Source of the DNA: Micromonospora_G sp044901685
GTDB lineage: Bacteria > Actinomycetota > Actinomycetes > Mycobacteriales > Micromonosporaceae
DNA length: 64,000 nt
Direction: 5' to 3'
NCBI RefSeq assembly: GCF_044901685.1
Contig: NZ_JBJDPS010000003.1
Span: 620,001 to 684,000 of the forward strand
Both the position numbers and the translations under genes were made by a program. The notes beneath the pieces are model-generated. The model was not told where the DNA came from. It was given only the letters and a program-made list of their open reading frames with translations, and searched no databases. The stretch's first letter is position 1. Each line of letters begins with the position of its first letter. Shown here piece by piece: positions 45,089 to 54,166 of this stretch.

Positions 45089-46408
45089 TCAGCGGGCGTC
45101 GGCGGGGACTACGTAGAAGCGGGGGCGGGGGGCGAAGCTGAGGCGCAGCCGGGCTCCGTCGTGACGTAGCTGCCAGAGCAGCGCCAGCAGGGCGGCGGCC
45201 AGCGAGATGAGGCCACCGATCCAGATCGCGGCGCTGGCACCGGCGTGCTCGGCGACCCAGCCGATCAGCGGCGCGCCGACCGGGTTGGTGCCGAGGAAGA
45301 CCAGCACCCAGAGGGCCATCACCCGACCCCGGAACGCGGCATCGACACCGAGCTGGACCCGCTGGTTGGACGCCTGGGCGAAGTAGACCATGAAGAAGCC
45401 GGCCGGGACCAGGAGGATCAGGACCAGCCAGTACGTGGTGGCCACCCCGACCAACGTACCGGCGACGGCGCAGGCCACCGCCGCGCCGAGCACGACCCAG
45501 ACCGAGGGACGACTACGCCGCCCACTGCCGGCCAGGGCGCCACCGAGCGCGCCGACCGCGAGCGCGGTGGTGAAGAGTCCGAACGAGGCGGCACCGGTGT
45601 TGAAGACTGTCTTGGCGAGCGCGGCGAGGGTGATCTGGTAGTTGAACAGGGTCATCCCCACCACCGACATGAGCACCATCGGGACGATCAGGTCGGCGCG
45701 GGCCAGGACGTACCGGAGGCCGTCGACGACCCGGGCCGGGGCGCGTTCCTCACGCGGCGGCAGGGCGTCCCGGTGCAGTTCGTCGGCGCGCATCCGGACC
45801 AGGCCGACCAGCGGCGCGAGCGCGCCGAAGACGCTGATCAGGAAGACCGGGCCGACGTCGAAGGCGGCGATCGCCACACCGGCCACCGCCGGGCCGATGA
45901 TCCGGGCGGAGTTGAAGGTCGCCGCCGAGAGCGAGAGGGCGTTCGGCAGCAGCGGGGTGCCGACCAGTTCGGAGACAAACGACTGGCGTACGGGTGTCTC
46001 GACCGCGTTGGCCGTACCGAGCAGGGCGGCGAAGACAAAGACGTGCCAGAGTTCGATCACGCCGGTGACCACCAGCAGGCTCATGCCGAGCGCCAGCACG
46101 CACCAGGTCGCGTTGGCGACGAAGAGCAGCAGCCGCTTGTCGTACCGGTCGGCGAGCCGCCCGGAGAAGAGGGTGAGCAGCAGCACCGGCGTGAACTGGA
46201 GCGCGGTGACCCAGCCGAGGGCGGTCGCCGAGTTGTCGGAGAGATCGAGTACGAGCCAGTCCTGCGCGGTGAACATCATCCACACGCCGATCAGCTTGGT
46301 GAGCTGACCGATCGCGAACAGGCGGTAGTTTCGGACCTGCAGGGACTGGAAGGTGGTGCCTAGTTTTGCCCGCACTCGGGGTGCGCCTCCTCGGGTCGTA
46401 CGCGTCAT
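45089..46408 (-). CDS. MFS transporter, MarR-controlled
   Basis: 439 residues with ~12 membrane helices. Marks are GRLADRYDKRLLLFVAN (helix 2-3 loop), ETPVRQSFVSELVG, and the C-half GVDAAFRGRVMALWVLVF. The subgroup includes drug and small-molecule exporters. The marR gene lies 37 bp upstream on the same strand, the usual arrangement of a regulated exporter. A degenerate palindromic terminator follows. Confidence 0.88.
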   Translation of the reverse strand: MTRTTRGGAPRVRAKLGTTFQSLQVRNYRLFAIGQLTKLIGVWMMFTAQDWLVLDLSDNSATALGWVTALQFTPVLLLTLFSGRLADRYDKRLLLFVANATWCVLALGMSLLVVTGVIELWHVFVFAALLGTANAVETPVRQSFVSELVGTPLLPNALSLSAATFNSARIIGPAVAGVAIAAFDVGPVFLISVFGALAPLVGLVRMRADELHRDALPPREERAPARVVDGLRYVLARADLIVPMVLMSVVGMTLFNYQITLAALAKTVFNTGAASFGLFTTALAVGALGGALAGSGRRSRPSVWVVLGAAVACAVAGTLVGVATTYWLVLILLVPAGFFMVYFAQASNQRVQLGVDAAFRGRVMALWVLVFLGTNPVGAPLIGWVAEHAGASAAIWIGGLISLAAALLALLWQLRHDGARLRLSFAPRPRFYVVPADAR

Positions 46409-46445
46409 CCACAGCGGACGAAGCGGACCCGATGAATGGCGCCGG

Positions 46446-46895
46446 TCAGGCGCGGGCCACCTTCTGCAGGATTACCGCAGCCTGCCGCAGCGTCTCCCGC
46501 TCCTCGGGGGTCAGCTCGGCGAGCCGGTGCCCCAGCCATTCGTTGCGCGCCCGTTCGAACTGGGCGAACACCTCACGGCCGGAGTCGGTCGTCGAGAGGA
46601 TGACCTGACGACGGTCGGTCGGATGGGGGGTGCGGCGCACCAGGCCACGCTCCTCCAACTTCGCGACGATCTTGGTCATGGTCGGTGGCTGCACCCGTTC
46701 GGTGTCGGCGAGTTCCCTAGGCGTCAGCGCGCCCGCCAGCTCGAGGCTGGTCAGGGCGGAGAGCTGCGTCAGGGTGAGCTCGCCGACCGGGCGGGACTGC
46801 CGGACCCGTCGGTTGAGCCGGGTGATCGCGTCGCGTAGTTGGCTCGCCAACTGCGCAGGCGGCACACGTTGCGCCATCACCGTCCGCTCCGTCAC
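46446..46895 (-). CDS. MarR-family transcriptional regulator
   Basis: 149 residues with the winged helix: LTLTQLSALTSLELAGALTP, recognition helix TERVQPPTMTKIVAKLEERG and wing VRRTPHPTDRRQVILSTTDSG. It probably represses itself and the downstream MFS gene. A near-perfect palindrome lies 3 bp before the GTG start (46898-46912), so self-binding would block both transcription and translation. The effector is unknown. Confidence 0.93.
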   Translation of the reverse strand: MTERTVMAQRVPPAQLASQLRDAITRLNRRVRQSRPVGELTLTQLSALTSLELAGALTPRELADTERVQPPTMTKIVAKLEERGLVRRTPHPTDRRQVILSTTDSGREVFAQFERARNEWLGHRLAELTPEERETLRQAAVILQKVARA

Positions 46896-46897
46896 GA

Positions 46898-46912
46898 TAG
46901 TTAGCCTAACTA
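46898..46912. promoter_or_regulatory. Probable MarR operator
   Basis: TAGTTAGCCTAACTA, a dyad with 7-bp half-sites TAGTTAG and TAACTA around the centre, only 3 bp upstream of the marR start. AT-rich dyads of this length are typical MarR targets. Confidence 0.6.
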
Positions 46913-47013
46913 ATGAGCTTGGCTAATGACTACTGTTATGACCACTGTCACCCGTGGCTCCCGGCCGGGTGGGGACCAGTGGATGCTAGTCTGCCCCGCC
47001 CGCGCCGGCTCAC

Positions 47014-47091
47014 TCAGCCGATCAACGACCCGATCCAGGTCAGCCGATCGACGACTCGATCAAGCTCAGCCGATCAGCGACTCGATCGGGC
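47014..47091. repeat. 26-bp tandem repeat at the 3' end of the purine permease gene
   Basis: Three units start at 47014, 47040 and 47066 (TCAGCCGATCAnCGACnCGATC-like). The last is the end of the coding region itself (PIESLIG-stop), so the other two are duplicated gene ends. Each unit carries its own in-phase-with-unit TGA (as TCA on this strand). Confidence 0.8.
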
Positions 47092-48544
47092 CGCGCAGGA
47101 AGTAGAGCGTGAAGAGCGCGGCCACCCCGTACAGCAGCGGGTGGACCTGGGCGGCTTTGCCCCGGGCCAGCTTGAACAGGACAAAGGTGATCACGCCGGC
47201 ACCGATCCCGTTCGAGATCGAGTACGTGAACGGCATCAGCACGATGGTGAGGAAGGCCGGCACCGCGATCTCGTAGTCGGTCCAGTCGATGCTCCGTACC
47301 CCGGTCATCATCAGGAACCCGACCACCACCAGGGCGGTCGACGCCGCCTCGAACGGCACCACCACGACCAGCGGGGCCAGGAACATCGCCAGCAGGAACA
47401 GCGACCCGGTGACCAGGTTGGCCACCCCGGTTCTGGCACCCTCGGCCACCCCGGCGGCGCTCTCGATGTATGAGGTGTTGCTCGACGTGCTCGCCGCGCC
47501 ACCGGCCGCCGCCGCGATCGAGTCGACCAGCAGGATCTCCCGGGTACGCGGTGGCGTCTGGTTCTCGTCCAGCAGCCCGCCCTCCTGCCCGACCGCCACC
47601 ATCGTGCCCATGGTGTCGAAGAAGTCGGTGACCAGGAGAGTGAAGACAAACATCAGCGCGACCAGCCAGCCGGCCCGCGACCACGAGTCGAGCACGTTGA
47701 AGTTGCCGAGCAGGGAGAGGTCGGGGGTGTCGACGACGGTGGCCGGCAACTCCGGCACGTTCAACGCCCAGCCGCTCGGGTTGGGCTGCCCGTTCACGAA
47801 CGACGGGCCGACGTCGGCGATCGCCTCGACCACGATCGCCAGCGCGGTCGAGGCGACGATGCCGATCAGGATCGCGCCGCGTACCTTGCGCACGACCAGG
47901 ATCAGGGTGAGCAGCAGACCGAGCACGAAGACCAGCGCCGGCCAGGTCACCAGCTTGCCGTTGATGCCCAGGCCGACCGGGACCGTGGTGCCGGCGGCAT
48001 CCGGGATGCGCCGCACGAAACCGGCGTCGACCAGGCCGATGATGGTCAGGAAGAGGCCGATGCCGACCCCGATCGCGGTCTTGAGCTGGGTCGGCACCGC
48101 GCGGAACACGGCCGTACGCAGCCCGGTCAGCACCAGGATCGCGATGACCACACCCTCGATCACCACCAGCCCCATCGCGTCGGCCCAGGTCATCTGCGGC
48201 GCGATCTCGTACGCGACCAGCGCGTTCACGCCCAGCCCGGCGGCGAGCGCGAGCGGGAACCGGGCGACCACCCCCATCAGGATGGTCATCACTCCGGCGA
48301 CCAGGGCGGTGGCCGCGGCGAGTGCGGTGATGGCCAGCTTCTGCCCGTCACCGTCGACCGCGTTGCCCAGGATCAGCGGGTTCAGCACCACGATGTAGGC
48401 CATCGTGAAGAAGGTGGCCAGTCCGCCCCGTACCTCCCGGCTGATGGTCGAGCCCCGGGCCGAGATCTCGAAGTAGCGGTCGAACCCGTTGGGCGGGGGT
48501 GTGCTCGTCGGTGGCGCTCCGGTCTTCGCGGAGGTGGTCGTCAT
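47066..48544 (-). CDS. NCS2 family purine permease (AzgA-like)
   Basis: 492 residues with about 14 membrane segments. AzgA-subfamily marks are FTMAYIVVLNPLILG, the LGVNALVAYEIAPQMTWADAMG stretch and the cytosolic FDTMGTMVAVGQEGGLL region. These proton symporters import adenine, guanine or hypoxanthine. The position after a marR-type gene is not informative, since a 170-bp gap separates them. Its 3' end is repeated twice further downstream in a 26-bp array. Confidence 0.92.
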   Translation of the reverse strand: MTTTSAKTGAPPTSTPPPNGFDRYFEISARGSTISREVRGGLATFFTMAYIVVLNPLILGNAVDGDGQKLAITALAAATALVAGVMTILMGVVARFPLALAAGLGVNALVAYEIAPQMTWADAMGLVVIEGVVIAILVLTGLRTAVFRAVPTQLKTAIGVGIGLFLTIIGLVDAGFVRRIPDAAGTTVPVGLGINGKLVTWPALVFVLGLLLTLILVVRKVRGAILIGIVASTALAIVVEAIADVGPSFVNGQPNPSGWALNVPELPATVVDTPDLSLLGNFNVLDSWSRAGWLVALMFVFTLLVTDFFDTMGTMVAVGQEGGLLDENQTPPRTREILLVDSIAAAAGGAASTSSNTSYIESAAGVAEGARTGVANLVTGSLFLLAMFLAPLVVVVPFEAASTALVVVGFLMMTGVRSIDWTDYEIAVPAFLTIVLMPFTYSISNGIGAGVITFVLFKLARGKAAQVHPLLYGVAALFTLYFLRGPIESLIG

Positions 48545-48710
48545 CGGGACCTCGCATCATGATCATGAACGATTTGCTGGGCGCATCGTCCCAGACGGCC
48601 TGTTACCGAAAAAGTCCATCCCGGTTACGACGTTCGATGCCTCGTCCCGGACCGGGCTCGACCGCCACTCGCGGCGCCGGTCGGCAACCCCCCACGGGTA
48701 CGCTGACCAG

Positions 48711-48983
48711 GTGCCGGAGCAGGAGCAACCGCGGCCGGAGCCGCTGGACCCACCGATGGTCCCGTTCGCCGTTGGCGGCATCGTGATCTGGGCCGTGATC
48801 GGCCTGGTCCTGCTCGTCTTCTTCCGCGACTGGCTGGTCGAGCACGATCACGAGGACTGGCTCTGGACCTGCCTCGCCGGTTTCCTGATCGGTTTCCCCG
48901 GGCTGGCGGTGATGCTCCGGCACGACGCGAACCGTCGTCGTCGCCGCGCCACCGAACAGCGCCGAGCCGCCCAACAGCGCTGA
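48711..48983 (+). CDS. DUF2530 small membrane protein
   Basis: 90 residues. Two hydrophobic helices (VPFAVGGIVIWAVIGLVLLVF and WTCLAGFLIGFPGLAVML) flank a charged loop (RDWLVEHDHEDW), followed by a very basic tail (RHDANRRRRRATEQRR). This is the DUF2530 pattern, conserved in actinobacteria, function unknown. GTG 48711 was chosen because it opens at PEQEQPRPEPLDPP. It is divergent from the purine permease and converges on the DUF3027 gene. Confidence 0.8.
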   Translation: MPEQEQPRPEPLDPPMVPFAVGGIVIWAVIGLVLLVFFRDWLVEHDHEDWLWTCLAGFLIGFPGLAVMLRHDANRRRRRATEQRRAAQQR

Positions 48984-49031
48984 GCCCGGGGCGGCGCTCA
49001 CCCGCCGCAGAGCCGGTACGGCGTACGCGGC

Positions 49032-49853
49032 TCAGCCGTGGCCGTACGGCTCAGCCGGCTCGCCGGTCTCCACCGAACCCGGCGCCCGGCTCACCGAGAC
49101 CGCCTCGACCTCGTTGTCGTCGTAGATCGTCGGCAGCTCGTCCACCGGCGTCTCGGGCGTGTCGAGCAGGGTCTCGGAATGCGCGCCGCAGCCGTGGTCG
49201 GCGCTGACCGCCCGGCCGTCGTCCGGGGCGTAGAAGTTCCCGCAGACCCCGAACGCCTGGCGCATCGCACCGGCCAGCGGGAGATAAAAGCCACAGGTGC
49301 CGCACCGGGCGGTCCGGGGAGCGGCGGCCGAGATCGGCGCCGCCGGCCCGTGGTCGCCGTCGTACCAGCGCTGGGCGGTCTCCTGCCGGCCCTCCAGCGA
49401 CATCACCCGGGATCGGCCCAGCCCGAGCTCCCAGGTGGCCTCCTCGACCGCCGGGTCGTCGGAGAGGACGTAGCCAGGGACGAGACGGTCGTCGTCGGCC
49501 GGGGTCGGCAGCAGGTCCCCCACCCCGAGGTCCCCCGGTTGCAGCCGCTCCTGCCAGGGCAGCCAACTCGGCGCCAGCAGGGCGTCCGGGCCGGGCAGCA
49601 GGACGGTCTCGCAGATCGTCACGTGCTTGCTGCGCGAGACCCGGGTGACCGTGACGGCCCAGCGCCAACCACGGTAACCGTCGAGCAGACATTCGAAGAA
49701 GTGGGTAACGAGGCGCTCACCCTCGGCGATCACCTCCAGGTGTTCGCCGACGTCGGTCGGCTCCACCTCGGTGATGCCTGCGCGGGCCACCTCGACAGCA
49801 GCGGCACAAACCTGGTCGAGACGGGCTGCACGAGCGCCGGCGGTCCTGGTCAC
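49032..49853 (-). CDS. DUF3027 protein
   Basis: 273 residues. The family fingerprint is visible: HFFECLLDGYRGWRWAVTVTR near the N-terminus, GDLLPTPADDDRLVPGY, and CGTCGFYLPLAGAMRQAFGVCGN with cysteines that may bind zinc (~220-250). The C-terminus is acidic. Function unknown; conserved in actinobacteria near menaquinone and MFS genes. It is divergent from the MFS gene at 49958. Confidence 0.87.
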   Translation of the reverse strand: MTRTAGARAARLDQVCAAAVEVARAGITEVEPTDVGEHLEVIAEGERLVTHFFECLLDGYRGWRWAVTVTRVSRSKHVTICETVLLPGPDALLAPSWLPWQERLQPGDLGVGDLLPTPADDDRLVPGYVLSDDPAVEEATWELGLGRSRVMSLEGRQETAQRWYDGDHGPAAPISAAAPRTARCGTCGFYLPLAGAMRQAFGVCGNFYAPDDGRAVSADHGCGAHSETLLDTPETPVDELPTIYDDNEVEAVSVSRAPGSVETGEPAEPYGHG

Positions 49854-49957
49854 GCGCTCATTCTTCCCTATCCGAGCGGCCCGCCGGCAGGGACTCCCCG
49901 TACACGTTCTCGCGCCACATCCTCCGGGCGTGCGCCGGATGGGCGAGGATGGTGCAC

Positions 49958-51580
49958 ATGCCGCCGTTCACCCGCCCCAAGCGGTCGTTCCTCGGGCGCG
50001 CCCTCGGTACGACGATCCGTGGCACCCGCGCGCTCGCCCGGGGCACGTTCCGTGGCGGTGCCTGGATCACCCGGGGTGCCGGACGGGCCCGTACCCGGGG
50101 TGCCGGCGGCGAGACCGGCATGGTGCGCCTGTTCGACCTGCACGCCGCCTCCTGCGCCGGGGACGTACTGATCACGATCGGCCTGGCCGGGACGATCTTC
50201 TTCAACGCCCCGCTCGGCGAGGCGCGCGGCAAGGTGGCGCTCTACCTGCTCGTCACCATGGTGCCGTTCGCGCTGCTCGCCCCGGTGGTCGGCCCGCTGC
50301 TCGACCACTTCCGGCACGGCCGCCGGTACGCCCTCGCCGCCACCATGCTCGGCCGCGCCTTCCTGGCCTGGTTGATCTCCGACTACATCCACGGCTTCGG
50401 GCTCTACCCGGCCGCGTTCGGCGTACTCGCCCTCTCCCGGGCGTACGGCGTGGCCCGTTCCGCCGCCGTACCCCGGCTGTTGCCCGAGGGGATCGGTCTC
50501 TCCCAGGCCGGCGCGCGAGCCAGTGTCTACGGCACCATCGCGGGCGCGGTCGTGGCGCCGCTGGGGCTGGCCGCGTTCTGGGTCGGTCCACAGTGGCCAC
50601 TCCGGGTGGCCTCGGTGATCTTCCTGGTCGGCATGGTGGTCGCGCTGCGGCTGCCACCGAAGGCCGACTCCGAGCCCCCCGAGGCGGTGCCCCGACCGGT
50701 CCGGGCGATCTTCCGGCGACGGGGTGAACGGGCCCTGGGACGCGGCGGGCCGAGCGGCCGGCTGGTGATCGCCACCCTGGTCGGCGGTGCCGCCCTACGC
50801 GGCCTGTACGGCTTCCTCCTGCTCTTCCTCGCCTTCGCGATCAAGGCCGGTGACATCACCACCGTGGTCCTCGGCCGGAACCTCTCCGACCAGGCCGCCC
50901 TGGGTCTGGTCGGCGGTGCGCTGGCGGTCGGCACGTTCCTGGCGACCGCGCTCGGCACCCGGCTGCGCATCCACCGCCCGACCGCGATCCAGTCCAGCGG
51001 CCTGGTCATCGTGGCCGCCCTGGGCGTGCTCGCCACGGTCAGGTTCTCGCTGCTCACGGTGGCCCTGCTCTGCCTGGTGACGGCACTGGTCAGCGGTATC
51101 GCCAAGCTGGCCGTCGACGCCTCGATCCAGGAGCGGATCCGGGAGCGGTCCCGGGCCAGCGCCTTCGCCCACTCGGAGACCGCCCTGATGCTGGCCTTCG
51201 TCGCCGGTGGCGCGCTGGGGCTGGTGCCGTTCGACGGCCGGGTCGGCATCGCGGTCCTGAGCGGCCTGGCCATCCTCGCGGCCGTACGCGGCGTGGTGGT
51301 GGCCGGGCGGTTGCGCGGCGAGCGGCTGCACGGCCGGGCGATCCCGGACGCGGAGCAGGAGGCCGCCGAACAGGAGGCTGCCGCCACCCAGGCCGCCCGG
51401 CAGCGGCCCGACGGCGTCGCCGAGCCGGCAACCGCGTCGGCCCCGGCCGGAGGGACCGGAGGCGACCACCCGTCGGCGCCACCGGGTTACCACATCTACC
51501 GACCCTCGTCGGCCGTACCCGGATCGGGCTCCGGCGACGACGCGCGCCAACCACGTGAACCCCGGGAGCCGAGCACATGA
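49958..51580 (+). CDS. MFS-type transporter with long C-terminal tail
   Basis: 540 residues. A basic ~55-residue N-terminus precedes 12 membrane helices. The typical MFS loop is PLLDHFRHGRRYALA, and the C-half has HRPTAIQSSGLVIVAALG. The ~100-residue Pro/Ala/Gln-rich tail ends at a stop that overlaps mqnB by 4 bp. ATG 49958 has GGGCGAGG upstream; GTG or ATG 3-9 bp earlier are in frame. The substrate is unknown, though coupling to the menaquinone genes may mean a related compound. Confidence 0.85.
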   Translation: MPPFTRPKRSFLGRALGTTIRGTRALARGTFRGGAWITRGAGRARTRGAGGETGMVRLFDLHAASCAGDVLITIGLAGTIFFNAPLGEARGKVALYLLVTMVPFALLAPVVGPLLDHFRHGRRYALAATMLGRAFLAWLISDYIHGFGLYPAAFGVLALSRAYGVARSAAVPRLLPEGIGLSQAGARASVYGTIAGAVVAPLGLAAFWVGPQWPLRVASVIFLVGMVVALRLPPKADSEPPEAVPRPVRAIFRRRGERALGRGGPSGRLVIATLVGGAALRGLYGFLLLFLAFAIKAGDITTVVLGRNLSDQAALGLVGGALAVGTFLATALGTRLRIHRPTAIQSSGLVIVAALGVLATVRFSLLTVALLCLVTALVSGIAKLAVDASIQERIRERSRASAFAHSETALMLAFVAGGALGLVPFDGRVGIAVLSGLAILAAVRGVVVAGRLRGERLHGRAIPDAEQEAAEQEAAATQAARQRPDGVAEPATASAPAGGTGGDHPSAPPGYHIYRPSSAVPGSGSGDDARQPREPREPST

Positions 51581-52212
51581 GCGCTGGACTGCTGATCGTC
51601 ACCGCCGTTCCGGCCGAGGCGGAGGCGATCCGGGCCGGTCTGACCAGCAGCACCCCGACCGTCGCGCCGGTCGGTGTCGGACCGGCCGCGGCGGCGGCCG
51701 GTACCGCCCGGCTGCTCGCGTTGGCCGAGGCGGACGGGCACCCGTACCAGGCGGTGATCAGCGCCGGGATCGCCGGCGGCTTCCCGGACCGGGTGGCGCT
51801 CGGCACCATCGTGCTGGGCACCCGGAGCATCGCCGCCGACCTCGGCGCCGAGTCACCGGACGGCTTCCTCCCGCTGGACGAGTTGGGCTTCGGACCGTCG
51901 ACGAGCAGCGCCGACCCGGCACTGCTCGACCGACTCCGGGAGGCGCTGCCCCGGGCGACCGTGGGCGCGGTGATCACGTGCAGCACGGTCACCGGGACCG
52001 CCGAGAGCGCGCTCGCGCTCGCCGCCCGCTATCCGGACGCGGTGGCCGAGGCGATGGAGGGATACGGCGTCGCCGTCGCAGCCGGTCAGGCCGGCGTCCC
52101 CTTCGCCGAGCTGCGTACGATCTCCAACCCGGTCGGGCCCCGGGACCGGGGAGCCTGGCGGATCAACGAGGCGTTCGAGGCGCTCCGGTCGGCCGCCGCC
52201 GCGCTGGGCTGA
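51577..52212 (+). CDS. mqnB: Futalosine hydrolase
   Basis: 211 residues of the nucleoside phosphorylase/hydrolase fold: LLIVTAVPAEAEAIRAGL, SAGIAGGFPDRVALG and the catalytic MEGYGVAVAAGQAGVPFAELRTISN segment with the acidic residue of the active site. It cleaves futalosine to hypoxanthine and dehypoxanthine futalosine in the futalosine route to menaquinone. ATG overlaps the MFS stop (ATGA). mqnD follows after 25 bp. Confidence 0.93.
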   Translation: MSAGLLIVTAVPAEAEAIRAGLTSSTPTVAPVGVGPAAAAAGTARLLALAEADGHPYQAVISAGIAGGFPDRVALGTIVLGTRSIAADLGAESPDGFLPLDELGFGPSTSSADPALLDRLREALPRATVGAVITCSTVTGTAESALALAARYPDAVAEAMEGYGVAVAAGQAGVPFAELRTISNPVGPRDRGAWRINEAFEALRSAAAALG

Positions 52213-52237
52213 TCCGGCGGGGTCTACGGTGGGGGTC

Positions 52238-53077
52238 GTGGCACTCTCGCTGGCGTTCTCCCCCTGCCCCAACGACACCTTTGTCTTCCACGCCCTGGTG
52301 CACGGGCTGGTGCCCGGGGCGCCGCCGGTCGAGGTGACCTACGCCGACGTGGACGTCACCAACACCGCCGCGCAGCAGGGCGCGTACGACATCGTGAAGG
52401 TGAGTTACGCCGCACTGCCGTGGCTGCTGGACGACTACCAGTTGCTGCCCTGCGGCGGGGCGCTCGGGCGCGGCTGCGGGCCGCTGGTGCTGACCCGGGG
52501 CGACCGGACCGACCTGACCGGCGCGACGGTCGCCGTGCCGGGTGACCGGACCACCGCCTACCTCCTGTTCCGGCTCTGGGCCGCCGAGCAGCGCCCGGCC
52601 CGGATCGAGGTGGTGCCGTTCCACGAGATCATGCCCGGGGTCGCCGCCGGTCGTTACGACGCCGGCCTGGTCATCCACGAGGCCCGGTTCACTTACCACC
52701 GGCACGGGCTGACCGCGCTGGTCGACCTCGGCGAGTGGTGGGAGTCGGACACCGGCCTGCCGATCCCGCTCGGCGCCATCCTGGCCCGCCGCGGCACCGT
52801 CGACCCGGTGGCCGCGGCGGAGTGGATCCGCGCGTCCGTACGGCAGGCGTGGGCCGACCCCGCCCGCACCCGCGAGTACGTGCTGGCGCACGCGCAGGAG
52901 ATGGAGCCGGACGTGGTCGACCAGCACATCGCGCTCTATGTGAACGAGTTCACCGCGGACCTCGGCGAGGACGGTTACCGGGCGATCGACGCCCTGCTCC
53001 GCCGGGCCGCGTCCGCCGGGCTGACCCCGGCGACCCCTCAGATCTCCAGCTCGTTGGCGACCGCGTGGACGAGCTGA
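52238..53077 (+). CDS. mqnD: 1,4-dihydroxy-6-naphthoate synthase
   Basis: 279 residues. The periplasmic-binding-like fold has LAFSPCPNDTFVFHALV, the DVDVTNTAAQQGAYDIVKVSY substrate loop and GLVIHEARFTYH with the conserved His/Glu. It makes the naphthoate ring of menaquinone from cyclic dehypoxanthine futalosine. GTG 52238 has GGTGGGGGTC before it. The 3' end overlaps the convergent cold-shock gene by 40 bp, which may mean the original stop was lost. Confidence 0.93.
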   Translation: MALSLAFSPCPNDTFVFHALVHGLVPGAPPVEVTYADVDVTNTAAQQGAYDIVKVSYAALPWLLDDYQLLPCGGALGRGCGPLVLTRGDRTDLTGATVAVPGDRTTAYLLFRLWAAEQRPARIEVVPFHEIMPGVAAGRYDAGLVIHEARFTYHRHGLTALVDLGEWWESDTGLPIPLGAILARRGTVDPVAAAEWIRASVRQAWADPARTREYVLAHAQEMEPDVVDQHIALYVNEFTADLGEDGYRAIDALLRRAASAGLTPATPQISSSLATAWTS

Positions 53078-53424
53078 GCGACGGTCTGCGCGGTCTTCTT
53101 GTCCGGGAACCGGCCGCGCCGCAGATCGGGCTGGATCTTCGCCTCCAGCACCTTGATCATGTCTTCGACCAGACCGTGCAGCTCCTCGGCGGGCCGGCGG
53201 CGCAGTTCCGCCATGGACGGAGGGGCGTCCAGCAGTTTCGCGGCGTGCGCCTGGGCGCCCTTGCGACTGTCCACCACACCGAACTCGATCCGCTGACCCC
53301 CCTTGAGATCGGTGACGCCAGCGGGCAACGCACTCTTGGGTAGGAACACGTCGCCGCCCTCGTCACTGGTGACGAATCCATAACCCTTGGCCGCGTCGTA
53401 CCACTTCACTCGACCCGTCGGCAC
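53038..53424 (-). CDS. Cold-shock domain protein with C-terminal extension
   Basis: 128 residues. The N-terminal 65 are a CSD: MPTGRVKWYDAAKGYGFVTSDEG with RNP1 KGYGFV and RNP2 VFLP. The rest (AELRRRPAEELHGLVEDMIKVLEAKI...) is helical and larger than the single-domain CspA. CSDs bind single-stranded nucleic acid as RNA chaperones. It overlaps mqnD at the 3' side by 40 bp. Confidence 0.9.
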   Translation of the reverse strand: MPTGRVKWYDAAKGYGFVTSDEGGDVFLPKSALPAGVTDLKGGQRIEFGVVDSRKGAQAHAAKLLDAPPSMAELRRRPAEELHGLVEDMIKVLEAKIQPDLRRGRFPDKKTAQTVAQLVHAVANELEI

Positions 53425-53460
53425 CTGATTGACCTCAACTTCGTATGTGGCTGATGACCC

Positions 53461-54081
53461 TCACAAGGCTAGCCGCAACAGGCCCGACAGCGCCGCTGGG
53501 AATCCGGTGAGGTCGTCCAGCACCAGTTCCGCCCCGGCGGCACGCAGCTCATCCACATCGCACGGCCCGGTGGCGACGCCGACCCCGGGCACCCCGGCGA
53601 TCCGGGCGGCGGTCATGTCGGCGACGTGGTCGCCGACGTAGAGCCGGGAGCCGTGCTCGCGCAGCGCGGTCGCCTTCTGCTCGGCGAACAGGTCACCGAC
53701 CACCTCGTCCACCGGCAGGCCGAGATGCTCCACGTGCAGCCGGGCCAGCCGGCCGAGCTTCGAGGTGACCACCAGCACGCGCAGCCCGGCCGCGCGGACC
53801 GCGGCCAGCGTCTCGGCGGCGCCGGGCAGCGGCAGGGCCGGTTCGATCGCGTACGTCGGATAGAGCGACCGGAAGGTGGTCACCGCCGACTCCACCTGCT
53901 CCGGCGGGAACCAGTGGGCCAGTTCGTGCCGCAACGGCGGGCCGAGCCGGCCGACCGCCACCTCGGCGTCGACGTGCACCCCGGTCCGGGCGGTCAGCTC
54001 ACGGTAGGTGGCGGCGATGCCGGGCCGGGAGTCGATCAAGGTCATGTCGAGGTCGAACCCGACCGAGGGGGTGGTCGCCAT
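53461..54081 (-). CDS. HAD-superfamily phosphatase (phosphoglycolate phosphatase-like)
   Basis: 206 residues. The nucleophile is in GFDLDMTLIDSRPG (Asp-x-Asp), VVTSKLGR is the second motif and YVGDHVADMTAARIAG the third. The helical cap lies between. ATG 54081 was chosen because it opens at MATTPSVGFDLD. Substrate unknown; the cap size fits small phosphates. Upstream on the other strand begins the helicase-associated gene. Confidence 0.87.
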   Translation of the reverse strand: MATTPSVGFDLDMTLIDSRPGIAATYRELTARTGVHVDAEVAVGRLGPPLRHELAHWFPPEQVESAVTTFRSLYPTYAIEPALPLPGAAETLAAVRAAGLRVLVVTSKLGRLARLHVEHLGLPVDEVVGDLFAEQKATALREHGSRLYVGDHVADMTAARIAGVPGVGVATGPCDVDELRAAGAELVLDDLTGFPAALSGLLRLAL

Positions 54082-54166
54082 CAGATCATCGTCGCACGCC
54101 GGCCGGTCCGTGGAGTCCACCCGGCCGACCGAGGGGCGGCACCGGCACCCGGCCGGCTAGCGTGGA

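Noticed and set aside
49854..49957. Promoter of the divergent DUF3027/MFS pair
   Set aside because: No convincing -10/-35 elements could be read by eye.
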